A DNA stretch of 64,000 nt from Chromera velia (lineage: Eukaryota > Sar > Chromeraceae): contig JAHBMJ010002831.1 of NCBI GenBank assembly GCA_018398765.1, forward strand, positions 16,904 through 80,903, given 5' to 3'. Below the pieces are notes generated by a model. That model saw only the letters and a list, made by a program, of their open reading frames with translations, had not been told where the DNA came from and searched no databases. Below are positions 1 through 11,700 of this stretch, one piece after another (position 1 is the first letter of the stretch; each line of letters opens with the position of its first letter). Made by a program: the position numbers and the translations under genes.

Positions 1-162
1 TAGAATGCAAAGTCTAACCAGTAGATGTCATTCGTAATTTGTTTTAGTTCTTTTTGATGTGCTTGGCACAGAAAACCCTTGATCTCATCACGCTCCTCCT
101 GTCTGTCACGCCGACTGACGCTTAATTGTCTCTTGCCTACTTCTCTCTTTCTCTCTTTGCAG

Positions 163-2296
163 TACGGCTCGACTCCCCTCCACGTCGCGGCGGACCGCTC
201 GCACAGGGAGGTTGTCAGTCTCCTTCTCGCAGGAAATGCGAAAAGTGGGGAGGCAGACATTGTCAGTCCAAAAAGGGGGGGAAAGCGGACAGAGCGGGAA
301 GGCAGTTGGGACACACAAAAATCAGGATTGATACCTCTGTTGCCAAACGCTTGTTCATGCATGCGGGTTTTCTTTCTCTGAACCTAAAAATAGATAGACG
401 TGCAGGTAAATATATGCATACAATTTCTGAGGTTGGGCTCGCTCTAATTTTCACGACTGAAAGTGATGCATGCACGCAATGAAGGACTTTCTTCATTCAA
501 CACAGCTCGATCACCAGTCTGCATGTCTGCATGGTAGAATTCCGCCTTTCCCCTAGCTGATTTGCCAGACCGGTCGAGAGAGATGGAACACAATGCACCC
601 AGCCAGGGTTGTGAAGTACAGGCGCGCAAGGAAGGAAGGCGAACTAAGGACATGAATTTGAAGTCTTGCGAAGCAAAACACGATACCCACCTGCACTCAA
701 AAGGAGAAAGGGTTTAATGGATTGATGATCGAATGCATTGATGCATGGCCTTGCGCTGAAACGAACGCAGGACGGACGCACTGCTCTTCACTACGCAGCT
801 GAGATCCGCAACCGGGAAGGGGTCGACAGGAGAGTTGTGACGGGGCTCGTCGAGGCCGGCGCCGACGTGAAGGCAGTGGACAGGGTGGGTGGGCGTGATT
901 CCTTTTTTCGATCACTCTCTTACAGACGCTCTCTCTAGTAATCCTCCGCTGGTTTCTGTCCGCGATTTCTCGTTGTTTCCGTCTTACCGGTTGTGTGTCC
1001 GTCTGTCTGTCTATCTTTCTGCACGTCTGTCCGTCGTCTCTCTGTCAGGCGGTCTAGTAGGGCTGCGCTTCGAACTCTGAATTGACTTAATTGTCGTAGT
1101 TTGCCTCTTGAACAACAAGTGATGATATCGAGGGCCGTGAAGTCGTCTTTCCTGGTCTGACAGTCTTCCGATCGTCCCGCTTGTCGGAAAGAGAGTGCTT
1201 GTCTTCCCTGTCTGCCATGATTGGTTCTCTCTCTCTCTCTCTCTCTGTCTGCCTCTCGTGCACGGGTCCAGCTCCTCGTCTCTATGCATTTGCGTGGCAG
1301 TGGGACCTTTTGTTTCCATATACCAACCGGCCTGTTCGCCCTGGCTCGCGTTTCCTTCTATTCTTTTCTCTTTCCAGACGGTTCACATGAAGAAAGACAC
1401 TTCACGAGAGTCCGTCTTCTACTCGCTTTTTTGCCTCTACAGGACAACAACACGGCTCTTCACCTGGCGGCCAAGAGAGGACACACAGGTCTCGTGAGGA
1501 CTTTGCTCTCTCTCGGTGCATCCACCACAGCAACCAACAGCGTCAGTCAGTCTGTCCGTCTCCAAGTCAGTACTGCGTCTGCATGTATGCTGATGATTTG
1601 TTGTATCAGACAGCAATTTTTGTGTATAATGAGCCAAATTTAGCGCGCGCGCAGTCCTTGTGGGGGATCTGGACCTGGAATTTAAAAAAGGGCCCCGAGA
1701 GAGAAGGAAGGAAATCCTGCGTCCTGCAGGGACAGGGAGTGCATGAGTGCATCCATCAATCTATTTGGAGGTCCTGTAAGATGGTAGGAAACAGATGGAA
1801 AAGCGGTGTGTAGAAAAAAATAATGCGAGAAAAAGACAGGAAGACGGAATGTACGCAAGGGGAGGAAATGGGCAGTAGATTCGAGAAATTGACAGAAGAA
1901 AAATTAAGTAATCTCACAAGCGCAAGCGAGAAGACGGGCACACAGATAAAAGGACGCGCCTGCAGGCACACGTACAAACAGACAAAGACACATTGATAGA
2001 CAAACTCAAAGATAGACAACTGCGAATGGAAACATAGTCAGACAGAAAAGGACATTGAGAAGCCAACGGACAGACGGAAGACAGAAAGATAGGCACGCAG
2101 ACAAACGATCTAAGATTACTGCCCAGTGGTATATGCATCCACTCAGTCTCTTAATTCTTTTTCTGCCTGAGACTCGTTTGTGCAGGCCAGCCAGACCCCT
2201 GGAGCAGTGTACGATGCCCAGACATCCAGATTTCCGGACTCAATGAAAGACAAAGACATGGTGCAGCTGCTTTCAGGAAACATCTTTGGACAGTAA
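163..2296 (+). CDS. Ankyrin-repeat protein, 3' part (four exons)
   Basis: I see four exons: 163-261, 771-884, 1443-1541 and 2186-2296 (stop TAA). All introns are phase 0, with donors GTCAGT, GTGGGT and GTCAGT. The first three exons encode 33, 38 and 33 residues, each holding one ankyrin repeat with the usual TPLHVAA, TALHYAA and TALHLAA cores followed by a second helix (VVSLLLA, VVTGLVEAGA, LVRTLLSLGA). The last exon encodes a 36-residue tail ending in LLSGNIFGQ with no repeat. Ankyrin repeats bind partner proteins; nothing here says which. Earlier exons must lie left of the window, so the N-terminus, length and localisation are unknown. The correspondence of exon to repeat makes the exon limits fairly safe; the donor of exon 3 is the weakest call. 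Confidence 0.75.
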
Positions 2297-2299
2297 TAA

Positions 2300-2720
2300 C
2301 TTTATTCACGGCATGAAGGGCGGGAATCCCATAGGAAGTGCAGTGCAGAACATGTGAGAACTAGAACGCCATGCAGGGAGCTGGCCAATACAAGTAGGCC
2401 GGGGGGCTCTAAGCCGGCTCTTTGCAAAAGACAAATCTTTTTGCCGGTTGGCTGTTACTACTACTGGCTTTCACTTGTTTGAAGAGTTGTTTTCTTGTAC
2501 CAACCGGTTTTGCAATCTAGAAAAGTCTGTTTCTACTCCTTGTACTAGTCCTTGTATATCTAAGTACTAGTACTGTACTACTATATTTATAAGTCATGAT
2601 ACTATAACGTAATATCACTAGTAATATAAAAATCAATACTATAAATTATGCTACTATAATTGTCCTTATTGAACTTAAAATATACTCAGACGATCATATA
2701 ATGAGATCCCTGCCATTTGC
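2300..2720. other. AT-rich spacer with imperfect hairpin, no gene seen
   Basis: This stretch lies between the ankyrin gene and the first LINE. It becomes strongly AT-rich from about 2570. Around 2413-2455 there is an imperfect inverted repeat (CCGGC...AAAAGA against TCTTTTTGCCGG), and CCAACCGG follows about 50 bases later. I see no coding potential. Confidence 0.4.
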
Positions 2721-5700
2721 AGGGGCGACCTCTAAGTCATCTGCATGAAAAAAGAAAAAAAAGCCCGAAACAGAGAAAGAAAAGTAAACGAGAAAGTAGC
2801 CAAGGCCAAAAGAAAGGAGAGAGAGACTCTTGCACATGAAAAAAAGAGAAAGAGAATTGCAAAAGAAGAGCTAGAAAGGGCAAGAACGGAGAGAAGAGAG
2901 GCAAGTAAGGAATACAGAAGGATAAAAAGAAAAAGAGAACAGAGAGACCACACGAGAAGAACACAAAGAATAATAAATCAATTGAAAGAAGACAGAGGTG
3001 GATTAAGGTAGATGGAGTATATGGAGAGCCCTCTCAACAAGAAAGGAAGTGCACCAAAAGAACAGGATCGATGTCAAATGACAAGATAGCAAGAGGGAAC
3101 GAAAAACTTTTCAAGATATTAGAAGGAAGCATAAGGGAAAGAGAGGAAGCAGAGAACAGGAAAAAAAAAACGGGAGGAAAGAAATCAAAAGAGCAAGGGC
3201 GGGGGCAGGAGCAATAAAAAGCGCCATAAGGATAGAAGAAGTAAAAAAGGCTATGTATAAGGCAAGAAACCCAAGAAGGGCACCAGGAAAGGACAACATA
3301 CTCCCGGGGGTGCTAAAAATAATAAAGAAGTATCGGAATGCGGTCGATCTCTATACTTCTCTCTTTTCTGTCTCAGCAAATTATACATGGTGGCTGAAAG
3401 GCTGGAACGACTTGCCAATCGCTCCGGTCCTAAAGCCGGGAAAGATGCAGGCTCTTTTGGGGGCGTGGAGACTCATACACTTGGCTTCTGCAATAGCAAA
3501 GTGTGGGAAACTGGTGATGAGGGGGGTAAGTGAGGAAGAAATGATACATATAGACTCTACCACACCTTTTCAGTTTGCATACAAGAAGGAATCAGGTACA
3601 CTCGACGCAATTTTTCTTTTGTTGAATAATATTGCTTGTGCTCTTATACTTTTTGTTGCTTTTTTGGATTTTACGAGGGCGTTTGATGAAGTAAGACAGG
3701 AAAAGCTGTACAGACAGCTGAAGAAAAACAAGTTATCAGACTGGATAGCTAATTAGATTGTGGAGTCAGTAAGAGACATCAGGGTAAGAGTGAAAGAAAT
3801 GGACTGGTGATGGAGAGAAAGGAAAGGAGGGAAGCAGGAAGGTCTGACAGGGCCTGTCATTTATTCCATGTATACCAACGATATGCTTGCTGAAATAAGA
3901 AGGAGAGCAGACAGAGAACTGGAGGGAGACAGACGACAGGCAGGAAGGATAAAGGCAAAGGTGGGTCTGCAGGGACGTACAGTGAATTTTGATGCAGGTC
4001 TGTATGCAGACGACGCGTTTCTTGGGTCAAAGGAGGAAAAGGGTTTTAAGGCATTGCTGAAGGGAGCGGAAGGCTACACAAAAGATATAGAAGATCCTCT
4101 TTCAACCAAGTCAAGATGGATGTTCTTTATATGGGGGGACGGGAGAGACTGGGAAAGAAGAAAGATATATGAGTTCAGTTTGGCCGGAGGGGAACTGAAA
4201 AGGGCATCTGAATACCGATACCTGGGCCTCTTGATATCAGACGACTGTTTGATAGAAAAGATGATGGATGAAAGATACACAAAGATAAAAAGAGCTTTCT
4301 ACTCCCTAAAAGCAAAGATAGCAGTCGCAGGTGAGCTGCCTCCAAGTGTTTGTTTTGAGTGGTTCAAACAGACAATCAAGGCAGTTTGGCTATATGGCTG
4401 TGAAATCCACAGGGGCACAAAAAAGAGTTTTGAGAAATTCAACCAGTTATAGAGAAGGTTTGTGAGGTGGGTGTTGGGCATACAAGAAAAAGAAAGCGTC
4501 TAACTTATATCAACGTATTTAGAGGGGGGGCTTCTTCCGATCGAGTTGGAGGTAGCAGATCAGACGCTGACATGGCGTGACATGGGAGGCTGCTATTTTG
4601 AAAAAGAAAAGAGAATCCCCTGTCTTCCATGCGTTGATCGATACAGTTTAGAGAGGAGTGCATAGCAGACTGAAAAGAAAGGAAATGCATCCGTATGAGT
4701 TCTTCCCCCACTTAGAAGAGAGTGCAAGAGTGCTGTATGACAGAGATGAACACCCGTTTGAGATAAGAAGAGCACCAGCACAGGCAGGCCAACAGTCTTC
4801 TTTTGAGACAAAAGACAGAATAGTTAGATGGTTGAGAGAAAGAAACGTAGATGAGATAGAAAAAAAAAAGAAGAAAGTGTTTAAGAAGCAGGTAGAACAA
4901 ACAATCAAGACAAGAAAGAGAGAAGAACAGGTAAGACTGAGTCAGTTTGAGGGGGTTTTAGATTAGCACAGAGGGGTTCAGAACGGAAATCGCCTTCATT
5001 TGTGGTCTTTCCTTAAGAAAGAAGAAAATGCAGAAAGAAACACTGGTGCACTCCGTGCATACATCAGAGAAGAAAATATTGGAAAAGCCCCCTCTTGCTA
5101 TACCAAGCCGGCGCCCTGGTCAGTGCATAGAAGGAGAACAGCATTCAGACTTGGAGAAAGAAGCTTCGCCGTCACAAAAAGAAGAGTGCCGCAAAAAGGT
5201 GAACAGAGAGTGCCACTTGAAAAACGAATTTGTCCATTCTGTTTTGACTTGCTTGGCCTTTCAATCCTTGAAGATGAGGTCCACGTACTCATAGAATGCC
5301 CAGTGCACGAATGGGAAAGGGAGGAATGCAGTGGCTATCTGGCACAAAGGTGGACAGACGAGAGGAACAAAAGAGTAAAGCGTGTAAGAAAGTTAGAAGG
5401 GGATAGAAAAATCGACAAAATGGCTTTGTTCACCTTTTTGGTCAACGAAGCAGACTACCATGTGAACACACTCATAAAAAGAATCTTGATGAGACGAAGA
5501 GTGTGGGGGAGATGTAAAGAGGAATTTAAGGATGTTTTTTGAGATGTGATTGCCGAACAGCTCGCAGAAGTCCACAACAAAGAAGAGAAAGGGAAAGGAA
5601 ACAGAGAGCCGCGTTCCAAGGTAGAAGATCTGATCGGTATGCTTTATCAGATGAAAAGAGCAAGAGAGACAGGCTCTGCACGTAGGTATATGGTCACAAA

Positions 5701-5790
5701 AGTAATAGAAGATGCATGTTATCGCTCCACCCCTGCCTTCTGTCACTCTGTCTTTCACTCGCTCTTTGTCAGAGAAAATCAAGCATAACT
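2700..5790 (+). mobile_element. LINE (non-LTR retrotransposon), 5'-truncated and decayed
   Basis: Pieces of a LINE open reading frame lie in order on the + strand. A Lys/Arg/Glu-rich helical stretch (2745-3011) comes first. The reverse transcriptase then starts with RAPGKDN (about 3275) and continues with a WRLIHLASAIAKCGKL segment, FQFAYKKESGTLDAIF, motif A FLDFTRAFDEV (about 3663-3700), motif B EGLTGPVIYSMYTNDML (about 3838-3890), motif C LYADDAFL (about 4002-4025) and the thumb motif EYRYLGLLIS. After it comes a C-terminal zinc-knuckle-like segment, CPFC...EDEVHVLIECP (about 5235-5305). The frame is interrupted by several stops and frame changes, for example TAG at 3754 and TGA at 3808. 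No apurinic-type endonuclease is present upstream, so the copy is truncated at its 5' end. It resembles the LINE near 23-27.5 kb in layout but not closely in sequence. The outer limits are approximate. Confidence 0.8.
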
Positions 5791-5792
5791 TA

Positions 5793-7103
5793 ATATTATT
5801 CCGGGAGCGTAACTCAACTGCATTCATGTTTGTTGGCAGTAGCAATGGTTTTGAAGTTTGAAGTGTAAGGCAAGAAATTCACGCAAATTCATGTGTCGTG
5901 ATGACATGTATCATTGCATGTATGCGTGCATGGTGTAGAGTAATATGCATGAATATATGGTGTAAGGCAGACGTCAGATAACTGGCACGCAGGTCTAGGG
6001 CTCCGGCCCCGAACACAATGTAATCCTGTAAAAGACACAACGGCGACAGTGTCCTAGGGTACCAATAAATCACTTATCACTGTGATATTCTTGTATGACG
6101 GGTATTAAACTTTCAAGTTTTAACTATGACTCGGATACGTAAGAATATGAAAGAATATCTTAATTTCCTGGTACTAAGCTAGATAAGTAGTAAAAATAAC
6201 TAGAAATTTTGATCTATATAGAGAGCTGATATTTTCATCGTGTCCTATATCGTGCGGCGGGATTCGTGTCAATGTACGGTGCCACAATCTGTGTGAGCTA
6301 GACCGAGCCGTCCTAGGAGCTGTTTTTCGTGAGCCTCGGCAAGCACATAGGCAAGCGACTAGCTGGCAACAGTGGCAAGCACGCTAGGACAGTCCTTATG
6401 AATGCCAGAAATCGGTCCATTGCAATGAAAACAGACACTCTCCTCACGAAACGAGTCCATTCTCTTTTTTTCTCTGGCTACATTCTCTAGAGCAATACTC
6501 AATGGAAACGCATTCTTGGATGCGCTCGTAGTCTGGTGCAGGTAGACAAACTCACTCGGGCCCTTTCATTGTGTTACCCATCCGCGATCGAACAGATTTA
6601 TCAAAGCGCTCTAGCTGTTTCTCCTTCGCCCCCGAATCAAAGTCTTGCTATTCTACCTGCAATTATGCAGTCTGTCTACCTTCGAGAAGCGAAAGGACGA
6701 AGAAAGGAGGAAGTCTTTAATTTAATTCAATTCCAATACACGCAGAGGAAAGGAGAGACGCCCCAGCCAAGCAGATGTGCAGCAACTGAGGCGCCATTCC
6801 CGTCTGAAAGAAACTGACTCTGTTGGAGTGTGTCTCCATGAATGCCATGAATTGTTCTTGCAAGGAGGGATGCAAATGCATGAAACGACGAATGCAGGAG
6901 GGACAGAAGGAACGAATGAGCTTACAGCTAGCCCCTGCCTGCCTGAACGGATCGTCCCTTCTTTCTCCGACCGGAACTGTTGATCGTCCCATACGACAGG
7001 ACAGTTGGCACAAGAAGGAAAAAAGAATAAAGTCATGCCATGCACACAGACACAAACACAGACATGCAGAAGAAAGACGGGAGGACCGACACAGCCCTTC
7101 CAT
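5793..7103. other. Intergenic region, no gene supported
   Basis: This spacer lies between the 3' end of the first LINE and the 3' end of the large minus-strand gene. It holds TGCATG-rich and AT-rich patches and short open frames of below 100 codons with no recognisable motif. I see no RNA gene. Confidence 0.4.
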
Positions 7104-8760
7104 TTATCCCATCCCCCCTCCGTCACCTTCAAACGGATTCAGTCCGGTTGGATTTTTGATTTTTTGTTCTCTTGTCTTCGCTCTGCTCTTCTGAATCTTT
7201 TCAAACGTCGTCTCTTTTTGTGGCGGTCCCCCCTCCTGTTCATACCCAGAGTCAAGTCTCTTCATCGACTCGTCGTCTGATTCCCATTTCAATTCTGCTC
7301 CTATCTGCTCCATCAATTCCTTTTGCTCCTCTTGTGCTGTCTCCATCTGGGCTTCCGACTCCGCAATTTGTCGTGCAAACTCCTGCTTGACCTCGTCAGG
7401 CATCTGGGACATCTTGAACTCCTCTTCAGTAGCCGCGTTCGGGTCCCCCTGCTTGGGACGATATTTCGTCGCCGCACTCTGCATCTTCGCAATCACTTCT
7501 GCCTGCTCGTCTGTCAGACCGTAGTCGCTCGGAGGTTTCTTCCGTTCCTCTGCCATTGCATTTGCGACACGGCCCTTCACTGCATCCTCCCCCATGTAGA
7601 TCTCCGGGTGATCCATCATCCATTTCGTCGCTCTGCAGTGGGTGAGTGAGTGAGTGAACGAGTGAGTCAATCAGCCAGAAAGACAGGTCGTCTGCATATG
7701 CATTTCATTTCATTTGATTTCATTTCAGTCTGCACGCTCCCCTCCCGCGTTTCATGGGCATATGCTGTGATCAGGGCCATTCACCTTGCGGTCATGTGAT
7801 CGTGCTTGTTGTGTTGTGTGAGGACAAATTAAAAAACGCACAGCCGAAAAGGGAGGCACAGGAGAAGAGAGACGGAAATAAGTGACAAGAAGAAAAGAGA
7901 AGCGTGCAAAGGAGAAGGAAAAGGTCCGGAATTTTTCTGTTCCCGTCCCGTTACACTGTTCGTCTGTCTGGATGTGAGGGTGAGAACGGAAAGACCACGA
8001 GTGCACGGAAAAGGTCGGAGACCAGACGCGTCATTCCATTCGGTCATTCCACAGCCTTCCCTTCTCCCTCACGGACTCACTTCACTGATCGCGTGAATCA
8101 CCGAGCAACCGACCGACCGCCTGCTTGTCTCCCTGACTTTCTGCCTCACTTCCTGCCTGCCTGCCTGAATGACTGACTTTTGGAAGTCGACTGTCTGGAG
8201 GAGTTTCAGTTCGCGTTTCGTCAGACCGAGTTCGTCCATGATTTGGTTCTGCATTGTTATCATCATACAAACAAGCAAACAAAGAAGAGAGCCCCAGATT
8301 GTCGGCAAATGAAAGCAGTTCCGCCCCCACTGCAAAACAGAGGCCCACCAATCTTTGCTGGAGAACAGACTCTCTTCTGTCTCTCTGGGAAGCAGGGGTG
8401 CGTGAATGAATTCAGTTTTGAGCACAGGTCGAATCAAGCTGGATGCGCCTCGGTGCACGCATTTCAGCCGGGCGCTATCACCTCTACGTCGGCGCCTGCC
8501 CTCCATCCCTTGCCAACGTTCATGCATCTGCGAGCCCTCGCTTTCCTGAGTACAGCGTACGTTCACGCATGTCCGCAGAGAAACAGACAATCAAAAGCAT
8601 CGTGAAGCTTGCTAACCTCTTGGTCTGGCGTCATGTTCTCAAAATAGTCAGACAGGTTGTCTCCCATCGCCTCGATCTCTTCCGGCTCCGTGACTGTGCG
8701 TTCCCACCGTTGCCGTGCGAGGTCTTCCTGGTCAGTGATCAGGAGCTGGACCTGCACACG

Positions 8761-8798
<38 letters not shown>

Positions 8799-11700
8799 AG
8801 GAAGAGGGAAGGGGACAGTCAGAGTTGGACGAGAAAGGTGGCAAGCGCGTGACAAGAGAAGACCGATTCAAGAAGGAGAGTTTCCTTCCGCCTGTTTGTG
8901 TCGTGTGTGAGAACATTTCCTTCCACGTATGGCCTCCCTTGTCTGAAATCAAATGCGTGCGCGGCAAAACAGACAGACACCCCCCCCCCCCCNNNNNNNN
9001 CCCCCCCACACACGCACACACACGGACGCGGACCTTCTCTCTGATCTTCTCGTCAAGGTCCGGGTCCTCATAAGTCTTGCCCTCAGGCACCAGATATTGC
9101 ACTGCTTGCAGGAGCTTCCCGACCCTGCGGAGGGCAGGCAGAAGAGAAGAGAGGAGAAAAAAGAGTTTTTCTCACAAGACCTCCTGAGTGCAGAGGCCTT
9201 TGTGAGAAGGAAAAGAAAAGAGAAAAAAGGGGCAGAGAGTCACAAAGGGAGGAAAGAAGGGAGGAAGGAAGGGAGGAAGGAAGGAAGAAAGAAAGAAGAA
9301 AGAAGCGCGTCAAATGAACAACACCAGAACAGCTACTTCGGCTCAAAGAGAGAATGTACACTCTTCAGTCCTTGTCATCGTCGAAAGCGAAGAGTAGACG
9401 AACTGAATAAACAACGCATTGCAAGTTTTGGTTTTGCACCGAGTCTGTCTGTCTGATTGACTTTTTTTTTCACTCACTGGAAGACTACCAAAGTTTCTAC
9501 ATTCACTCACTCACTCACTCACTCACTCACTCACACATTCACTCACTCACACATTCACGCACTCACTCACTCACTCACTCACTCACTCACTCATTCATTC
9601 ATTCACTCACTCACTCACTCACTCACACATTCACAGATTCACTCACTGACACATTCACTCACTCACTCACTCACTCACTCACTCACTTGTTCTGTGTGAA
9701 GAGATACAGCCGCATCACACGGGCAGCGAGAGCGAGAGGTCCCCCCTCTCGTTCCTGAGGAGCCCACTGTGTTGCTTGACGAATGACCTTCTCTGTTTCT
9801 CTCATCAAAGTTTCGTCCTTCAGGGCACCTTTCTGCAGAAAATCCATTGATTCACGAATTCATTCACTTACGCAAACCAGAATAGTAAACAGAACAAATC
9901 ACATCGCTGGACAAAAAGCCAGCAGAATAATGAAAGAGCTGAACCGAAAGCGAAATTTCCTCTAGCATAACGCAGGGAGCGAAGTACCGTTCATGCATGA
10001 AAAGCTTCCCTCCACTGACCGGTGCCGGGACCATCTTCTCTCTCATCTTCTCGTACAGCTGGTGGTCCATCAAGACTCTCGCAACGTCCACGTCACTCGC
10101 CTCCTGACCCTCCTGAAGCTCTCCCGTCTCCTCGAGGAGGGCCATCACGGCCTCCCGCACATTCAGCCCTGCATGCATCCATGCATACGAACATGAATCC
10201 AGCCGAGAACGCTTATCGAGAGGGAATGCATAAGGTTACGGGGAGATGCTGTGCAGTCGAAAAGAGCAGGATCTTGTTGCGTTATTCGGGGGAACAGTGA
10301 CAAGAAAGTTGCTTTGCTTTACACACGTCGAGAGATACGAGACCAGAAGGCGGCCTTGGGACCTTCGGGCTGCCTGTCACCCTCCCGCAAACGTGCATAC
10401 ATACTGACGCTTTTGTGACGGACAAGAAAAGACACCGGAAAGGCAACAATCAGACAGAGAGACAGGCAAAAAGCACACAGAAAGACAGGCAGGCACATGG
10501 GCAGGAAGAAAAATCGTGTCACAGAAAAGAGAAGGGGACAGACCTCCCATAAGTTCTGCTCCAATGGCCCCCAATTGGTGTGTGAGGAAAGCGGAGGTGA
10601 GCGTGAACTTATAGCTTCTCGAGACCTTGCCCGTCTTGTACCGTCTCTTCATCTTCTTCACTGTCGTCAACTCGACGTTGTTAGGGAACACGGGGGCTCT
10701 CAGAGGTGCCATCTCGTTGTCCCACTTCTTTTGCAGAAGTTCATCGAACGCCTGCGTGTCAAAACGGAAGAGAGAAAAGAAAGAGGTCGGGAAGGGGATG
10801 GTGCATCAGACGAAGAAAGAGAAGCCTACTAAGCAGAGGAACGAAAGCAGGTGACACGACAGATTGAAGACACAGACGAAGAGCCGACAAAACGAAAACA
10901 ATTCCCTTTCTTACTGCACTTGAGATTTTCCATCAAAGAGTTTCTCCACTCTCACTGCACGTGGGGTATGGAGTCTATCCCTAACACCATCTTTTGCGCA
11001 CCTCTCCAACGCACGAATCAAAAAGACGCTTCACACAGCGAGAGAGAAGAGGACAGTAATAAAAAACAGATTCGTAAAAACAGAGAGCAAACACAAGCAA
11101 GAGAAGAGATTAGACAGACCCACCTCGGGGCTATCATAGACGCTCTTCCCCCTCTCATCCAGAATCTCAGTCCAGGGTACGTCTGCGAATCCGTTCTTCA
11201 CACAAGAGTCCAGCATGTGCATGGCCGCCCACTCAGGAGGGCAGTTCACCGGCACGCGAAGGGGGTACTTGATCACGGCTCCCGTGGGGTCATCCGCCTG
11301 CATCCATCCATCCATGAATCCCCCCCCCGGGTGTTTGGTGTCATTCGAGATGTTTTCCTATCCGTGCGGCACGCATGATGCTGTTCCAGTACTGTGAAAG
11401 CACCGGCTTACACGGGCCCGCTTGAAACAGAGTGGGAAAGACACAGGTGCAGTGAGAGAGCAAGAAAGACCGGCCGGAAGAAGGGGAAGCAAAACAACAA
11501 CATGGCGCACACAGATAAGCCGAAAAGAATGCTCACGGATCGAAGAAGCGCCCCAAAAATGCCGCGCAGCTGCAGGTGTCCCGCGTCCTTTCACGGTGTT
11601 GAAATTTCTTTCCAAACGACAGACAAGACAAGACAATACCGTCTGTCTGTCTGACTGACCAGAGGCAGAGGTCCTGGAGCGATGTCGTAAACGAAGGTTC

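Noticed and set aside
9457-9699. Open frame of repeated Thr-His-Ser-Leu
   Set aside because: It is the TCAC array translated; the real exon lies on the other strand at 9832-9687.
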